Shown here piece after piece: positions 9,741 through 13,941 of a stretch of DNA of 13,941 bases (position 1 is its first letter; the number at the start of each line of letters is the position of its first letter). This DNA comes from Phellopilus nigrolimitatus. Its lineage: Eukaryota; Basidiomycota; Agaricomycetes; Hymenochaetales; Hymenochaetaceae. Both the position numbers and the translations under genes were made by a program. The stretch spans positions 1-13,941 of the forward strand of contig JAJOHG010000565.1 in the NCBI GenBank assembly GCA_021029095.1, written 5' to 3'. The notes beneath the pieces were generated by a model. That model saw only the letters and a list, made by a program, of their open reading frames with translations. It did no database searches and was not told the origin of the DNA.

Positions 9741-11524
9741 TCAGGCGAACGTCATCCTGGTCCCCTGTGGCGGCACGATCGCAGCGCTCTGCTTCTCCTT
9801 CAGCTTCCGCTTAGCCTCCCACGACGGATGCAGCGGCTTGCCGTCTTCCTTCGCTCCATGAGAAGGCGCATCGGTATTCACGGATTTGCGGGGAACGAGA
9901 GTATGGTTTTGACGAGTCTTCCAGCCATTGTCGCCTTGAGGCTGGTGATCCCCATAGCCCTGACGAGGGCCGGATTCTCTTCCCTGCCCGCGACCAGCTG
10001 GCGGACCCGAAAAGTGAGTCGGTGGAGCGTGAACTGAACTATTAGCATTCGAGCGGCCTCGCCCTCTGATGGCCCCACCGCGCTCTGCACCCCGATTTCG
10101 TCCTTCACGAGAGCTGTATGATGGCTTTTCTGAATCACCCGCGATCTCCCGCGATTTTTTGAGATGGTTGGCATGCTTTCCGTATTTTTTCTCCCAAATT
10201 CTGGAAAAACAAGTATTCAAGTTAGTGGTCATTCGCGGAACTAATGGAGTCCAACAACGCACGCCTTTCGCGCTCTCTGGCCTCTTCTATTCTTCTTCAG
10301 TGGGGAGTCTGCAAGATCAGCCTCAGCGTCACTCCATTCCGAGTCGGAGCCGGCATTGATGAAACCGACGGAAAGCGATGGCAAAAACGTCGACGCCCCC
10401 GCTTTTCCTGTCTTCACTTTAGCACCGCCGACCTTAGTATGCGACTTCTTTATATTTTGTGGTAGCAGCGAGTCATCCGACGACAGCTGGCCAATGCCTG
10501 ACTCTTGTGAGTACACTGTACCTGACTCCCAGCCATCATCCTCATCGTCTTGTTCGGAACTCTCAGTGTCACCAGTCTCCTGCGTTGATTCGTCGCCATC
10601 CACGTCACCAAACCCTGTCCATGAGACACCCGACGTATCCTCGCCATCACCATCGCCTTCGTCGTTCGCTATACGGCCCTTCGTCCGACCTACCGATTTT
10701 GCCGCATCCGTCGTTCCTGCCTCTTCTTCTTCTTCTTCTTCCAAATCGCCGTTTTCCGACGTTACTCCTTCTACCGCAGCGTTTCCCTTGTTATCCTCTC
10801 CTAGGACCGCCTTTATCGATAGCACGACGCTGGCAATCTCCTGCGCCAACACCTTTGAGCTTAAAAGCCGACTTTCTACCACGGCGCGATGCGGTTGAGC
10901 GTTGACGGGATCATTCTTGGAAGTTTGTAGCTCGCTCGATATAGCGGCCTGACAATCTGCGTTTCGGGAAAGAAAAGGGTCCTTGTTGATCTTTGATCGC
11001 AGGGCTTGAACAGCTATATGTTCGTGGTCGATGTGTTGCTGCTACGAAGTTAGTTGCAACATAATGCAGAACTGTAACACGTCATACCTTCAAATATTCG
11101 AGCTGCGTCTCATATAACTTTATGTTCTCCTCGTTGTTTGTTTCTCTGAACAAGACAAGTTTTGAGAATGAGTTTAACAATAACTATAGCTTGAGAATGA
11201 ATTGACGCTCACCGGGCGTCCTTCAATTTCTTTACAACCTTTTGAATTTCAAACACCTTTACTTTCTTGCTGGCCTTTCTCACTTCCTTAGCGCAATGAT
11301 GCTACACTTGCAAGTATCCTATATTATAACCGAGAAACATGATCAAAATCCAGAAAGTGACTGACGAGTTTCGTGCGGAGTCTCGCGGAGATGTCTTCCT
11401 GAAGATAATTTTGGAATTCAAACCCCATTGAAACGGATACAAGGAAAGGGGAATACAAGCATACCGTCTTCCCATGGTGCTCACGCTTTCGTTTCACGCC
11501 GCGCTTGACATCGGTATCGACCAT
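9741..11524 (-). CDS. BUD22: BUD22 family ribosome-biogenesis protein (six exons)
   Basis: Homologue of yeast Bud22 (Pfam BUD22; related to human SRFBP1), a nucleolar factor for 18S rRNA processing and 40S subunit assembly. Exons, in transcript order: 11524-11465, 11398-11366, 11301-11213, 11145-11088, 11038-10263, 10200-9741. The introns are 66, 64, 67, 49 and 62 nt with GT-AG ends, giving 491 residues. The N-terminal family core is split over exons 1-5: LHHCAKEVRKASKKVKVFEI (residues 31-50), then KLYETQLEYLKQHIDHEHIA. The middle is long and acidic, with seven glutamates at 180-186 and a patch QDDEDD. The C-terminal signature is clear: STFLPSLSVGFI, then DSEWSD, then RRGQRARKAIWEKKYGKHAN spanning the last intron (about 331-350), and finally LHPSWEAKRKLKEKQ from residue 462. 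An RG-rich linker (GRNRGAERGGAIRGRGR) lies between the last two blocks and may bind RNA. The start is 87 bp from the divergent CET1 start, so the promoter is probably shared. Confidence 0.92.
10722..10741. repeat. TTC/GAA trinucleotide run inside BUD22
   Basis: A short run of ttc repeats on the plus strand encodes the seven-glutamate tract of BUD22 on the minus strand. Such runs vary in length by replication slippage, and here whole-codon changes would be tolerated in an acidic disordered region. Confidence 0.7.
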
Positions 11525-11611
11525 GGCCGAGATATTGGACTGGGGTGGTGTGTAGGAACAAAGCAGGAGGCTTGTAATTACCCGTAAAGGAAGTAGCCTC
11601 AAGAGCTCGTC
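11525..11611. promoter_or_regulatory. 87-bp bidirectional promoter between BUD22 and CET1
   Basis: This is the whole space between the two divergent start codons, so it must hold both 5' leaders and shared core promoter elements, unless transcription starts inside the opposing coding region. It has no clear TATA box. It contains TTACCCG at 11578-11584, identical to the Reb1 (Myb-like factor) core known from yeast nucleosome-free divergent promoters. Whether basidiomycetes use this site is not established here. Confidence 0.6.
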
Positions 11612-12792
11612 ATGTACGGCGACAACAAAGGCCCAGCCGCTGCAGACCCATCTTACAACCGCCGCCGTCGGCGCTCACCATCGCCATCTGGTCCATCAGT
11701 AAAGAAAACGCGTTATTCGCCTTCTTCGTCTTTACCTTCGACTTCAAACGGAATGGGCTCGCACCTGAAACCGCTCTCGCTCTCTATTCTCGGCGTCGAG
11801 CCGCTCGACGAGTTTATAAAAGAGATCGCAGATTGGATACATGGTCTGATCATGACGCGTCCTCCGGACGTAGGTGGGCAGATAGAAGTCGAGGCGAAGC
11901 TGGGATTGCTTATACAACGAGGGGACAGTGTACGTTTTGGATTACCTGTGCGCGTTGAGACGAGTGAGCTTTTGTTTTTGCGAAAATTCTTGACAATGAT
12001 GTCTCTGAATGTGTCTACAAGTCCTGGCTAGCGATGACCATAGGTTCGAATCCAACATGACTGCGGTATGTGCGTGCTTTCCAATCGCTGTTCAAGGTGA
12101 TTGCAACTTTTTACAAAGGCGCAACACAAACATTTCAATACTATGTTGAACTCTCTTGAGTCCTCGTCTCATCAGTCAAACCATCCGACGTCTCCTCTTC
12201 GCTACCAACATACCTACCTGATCGACTCTTTCTATCCCTCTGATGGACGCGACGGCGATAAGATTCGCGTGACACGGGACGAGAAAACTGGCGAAGTAAA
12301 AGAATGCTTGAGAAAGATACGCCTCGGGAACTTGGATGTGTACAGCCCAAAGTGGAATGCCGATTGGCGGGTGAGCGTGAATCTCGAAGTGCCCGGTGCG
12401 TTATTTTTCGGTGCAGAAAACCAGTTGTTGACCAAGGGAACTATAGTTTCGCATCCCACGGGGTCTGCGACGTTCACTCGAAGAAAAGACCGGATGTCAT
12501 ACGCGCACGAAGAGTTCATGATTGATCTCACACAGGTCACGCAGACGGGTCGAGAGGAACAGGTGTGTTGTGTCATCTTTTTAGCGTAGCGAGAACATGT
12601 TTGACTCTCTTGTAGCCACAAGTCATGCACGAGTTAGAGATCGAGTTCGCCCGGTCTTCGGTTCTACTTGCGACGGCAGCTGTACGCGGTGATCAGAGGG
12701 TATCTCCTGTAGAGCGTGACGCGTTTGACGAGCTAGTACGTGCATTTGTGAACAATGTCAGGATCTTGTTACGGAATACGAGGCCTGCATAG
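11612..12792 (+). CDS. CET1: mRNA 5'-triphosphatase, CET1/Pct1 type (mRNA-capping enzyme subunit beta)
   Basis: Removes the gamma phosphate from the 5' end of nascent mRNA, the first step of capping in the nucleus. Fungi use this metal-dependent triphosphate tunnel metalloenzyme, unlike the cysteine-phosphatase type of animals. Exons are 11612-11963, 12022-12065, 12119-12562 and 12616-12792, with introns of 58, 53 and 53 nt, giving 338 residues (near the size of fission yeast Pct1). Residues 1-50 are basic and Ser/Pro-rich. The catalytic domain follows. Motif A is IEVEAKLG (91-98), with metal-binding glutamates E92 and E94. Next come DDHRFESNM on exon 2, AQHKHFN, DWRVSVNLE (214-222) and RRKDRMSYAH (253-262). 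The last metal motif is HELEIEF (285-291) with E288 and E290. The first intron uses the AAG acceptor at 12021; the nearby CTAG acceptor would break the frame. All expected acidic residues are present, so the enzyme should be active. It is divergent from BUD22. Confidence 0.93.
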
Positions 12793-13108
12793 CTGTTCCT
12801 ATTTTTAATTTGGGTCTATCAGTTTGACAAGTCATTTGCTGTACTTATCCTATTCGCTTCCATGTCGTCAACTGTAGCAAGTTAGTTTAGTTTTATTATT
12901 TGAAGTAAACGTGCTAAGTGTGTCTATGTATAGGAGCTGTCAATGCGTGAGATTCAGATCGCTTTGCTTTCACGCTTTCAGCCATGATCCCACCTGTGCA
13001 CATCAACTCATGCTCTCAACTTCTGCATCGTTTGGCCTATAGCTTGAGCAGCACATCATTAAATTTGGACAACTGATCTAGCTGAAATTTCCGTTCTGAC
13101 TTCTTGCA
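12793..13108. other. Intergenic region between CET1 and SEC14
   Basis: 316 bases between two plus-strand genes. It should contain the CET1 3' end and the SEC14 promoter and leader. It is AT-rich around 12880-12905 (tttagttttattattt). I see no tRNA, repeat or convincing small frame. Confidence 0.5.
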
Positions 13109-13941
13109 ATGTCTCATGAACCTCGCAAACACCCCGAGCTCACGGAGGAACAGGAAAGAGTGCTGCAGACATTTCGGGAAGAGCTATTGGAGGAGGGCGT
13201 CATTTCAAAGGAGGGAGACACTCTCGGAACGCAGCATGACTGGATCCTATTGTAAGCATTTGTATTGCCTTGCTTTATAAAATGTCTGACGTTCATTAAA
13301 CGTCCGATATCCAATGTAGACGCTTCCTCCGAGCGCGGAAGTATAACTCGAAGAATGCAAAGATCATGATTAAGAACTGTGTGGAGTGGAGGCGGACGGT
13401 CCAAGGCGTTGGGATTGACGAACTCTATCGAAGGCTGGATCCCTATGATGTAGGATAGCAAACTGTTCGAACATGCTGCTTTCTGTTCTAATGGTCCTTT
13501 ATTTTTCAAGTTTCCAGAGAGAGACGAGGTTTTCAAGCACTGGCCAATCTGGTATCACAAAGTGAGCTGATCTCGCGCTATAATTATTATTATCTGACAA
13601 TAATGTTCTCGCCATATAGACAGACAAGGTGCGATTTCTCGACTTTTCTTCTTCTAGCAATGTTTTATACTATGCTCCAGAGAGGTTGGCCCATAAACGT
13701 CCACAGCTTAGGCGGAATCGACACTACGGCGCTCTATCAAGTTATCACGCCAGTACGATTCTGGGAGTCGATTCTTTCCGCTGCGGAGGGTGCGATGCGC
13801 GAAATCCTGGCTGGAAGCTCGTACGCTGCTGGAAGGCCAATTGACGATATTTTTGTCATCGTCGACCTGAAAGATTTTGGGTGAAATGTCTTTCACGGTG
13901 CTAGTGATTTTTTTTTATCTGATGTTCTTTGGCATGTGCCT
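13109..13941 (+). CDS. SEC14: SEC14-like phosphatidylinositol/phosphatidylcholine transfer protein (5' part)
   Basis: CRAL-TRIO family protein. Sec14 exchanges phosphatidylinositol and phosphatidylcholine and supports Golgi secretory function. Exons are 13109-13251, 13320-13449, 13511-13561, 13620-13628 and 13681-13880; a GTGAAA donor at 13881 opens an intron that leaves the window. The visible 177 residues cover the CRAL-TRIO N domain (ELTEEQERVLQTFREEL; RFLRARKYNSKNAKIMIKNC at 49-68; EWRRTV) and the start of the lipid-binding domain (FPERDEVFKHWPIWYHKTDK, then GWPINVHSLGGID at about 113-125, then FVIVDLKDFG). Introns are 68, 61, 58 and 52 nt. The fourth exon is only 9 nt and encodes TDK; it is needed to keep the family motif HKTDKRG. 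The C-terminal part of the domain (yeast Sec14 is 304 residues) lies beyond the edge. Paralogues exist in fungi, so the exact orthology to SEC14 rather than an SFH member is less certain. Confidence 0.88.

Noticed and set aside
10356..10905. Long Ser/Pro-rich plus-strand frames
   Set aside because: They are antisense to the acidic, serine-rich part of BUD22 exon 5; the composition is a mirror of the GA-rich sense strand.
12010..12030. Alternative CTAG acceptor for CET1 intron 1
   Set aside because: It would put the following DDHRFESNM motif out of frame; the AAG acceptor at 12021 restores ETILASDDHRF.
12043..12053. GGTTCGAATCC, which looks like a tRNA T-arm/B-box
   Set aside because: It lies in CET1 exon 2 and encodes the conserved RFESN motif. 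No matching acceptor stem or A-box was found around it.
1..13941. CRISPR array, operon or phage-type system
   Set aside because: No regularly spaced repeats or bacterial-type gene clusters are present; introns and gene families are those of a fungal nuclear genome.

Overview
The window looks like nuclear DNA of a filamentous basidiomycete, probably Agaricomycetes. Its genes carry many very short GT-AG introns (about 49-68 nt), are closely packed, and include core eukaryotic single-copy genes (BUD22, a fungal-type mRNA 5'-triphosphatase, SEC14) beside a lineage-specific F-box family. No rRNA, tRNA, CRISPR array, phage gene or recognisable transposase is visible. Several open frames here begin only at TTG or GTG, so gene starts were reassigned to ATG and exons were joined by hand from splice signals and family conservation.

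Layout. (1) About 80-5515: a head-to-tail tandem duplication with a 2.75-kb unit. Each unit holds one minus-strand F-box/leucine-rich protein gene (start codons at 2208 and 4954), its promoter with a shared ATF/CRE-like site, and a conserved 3' flank. Aligning the copies shows that each has lost one base at a different place. Both frames are therefore broken as the sequence stands, although each copy is intact where the other is damaged. (2) 5516-8038: a gene-poor stretch with one weak minus-strand membrane-protein-like frame (6383-6865). (3) 8039-9228, plus strand: a serine-rich protein whose second exon completes a C-terminal cysteine-rich zinc finger of HIT/MYND-like spacing. (4) 9741-11524, minus strand: a six-exon BUD22 gene (ribosome biogenesis). 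(5) 11612-12792, plus strand: a four-exon CET1-type mRNA-capping triphosphatase, divergent from BUD22 across only 87 bp. (6) 13109 to the window end, plus strand: the 5' part of a SEC14-type phosphatidylinositol transfer protein with a 9-nt micro-exon; the gene runs off the edge.

The right half (8.0-13.9 kb) is a compact housekeeping block: rRNA processing, mRNA capping and Golgi lipid transfer. The BUD22/CET1 pair probably shares a bidirectional promoter. The left half is an evolving accessory region where F-box paralogues duplicate, diverge and decay. I saw no clear evidence of an undescribed multi-gene system. The most interesting material is the reciprocally broken F-box pair, the zinc-finger exon missed by simple open-frame reading, and the tight BUD22/CET1 arrangement.
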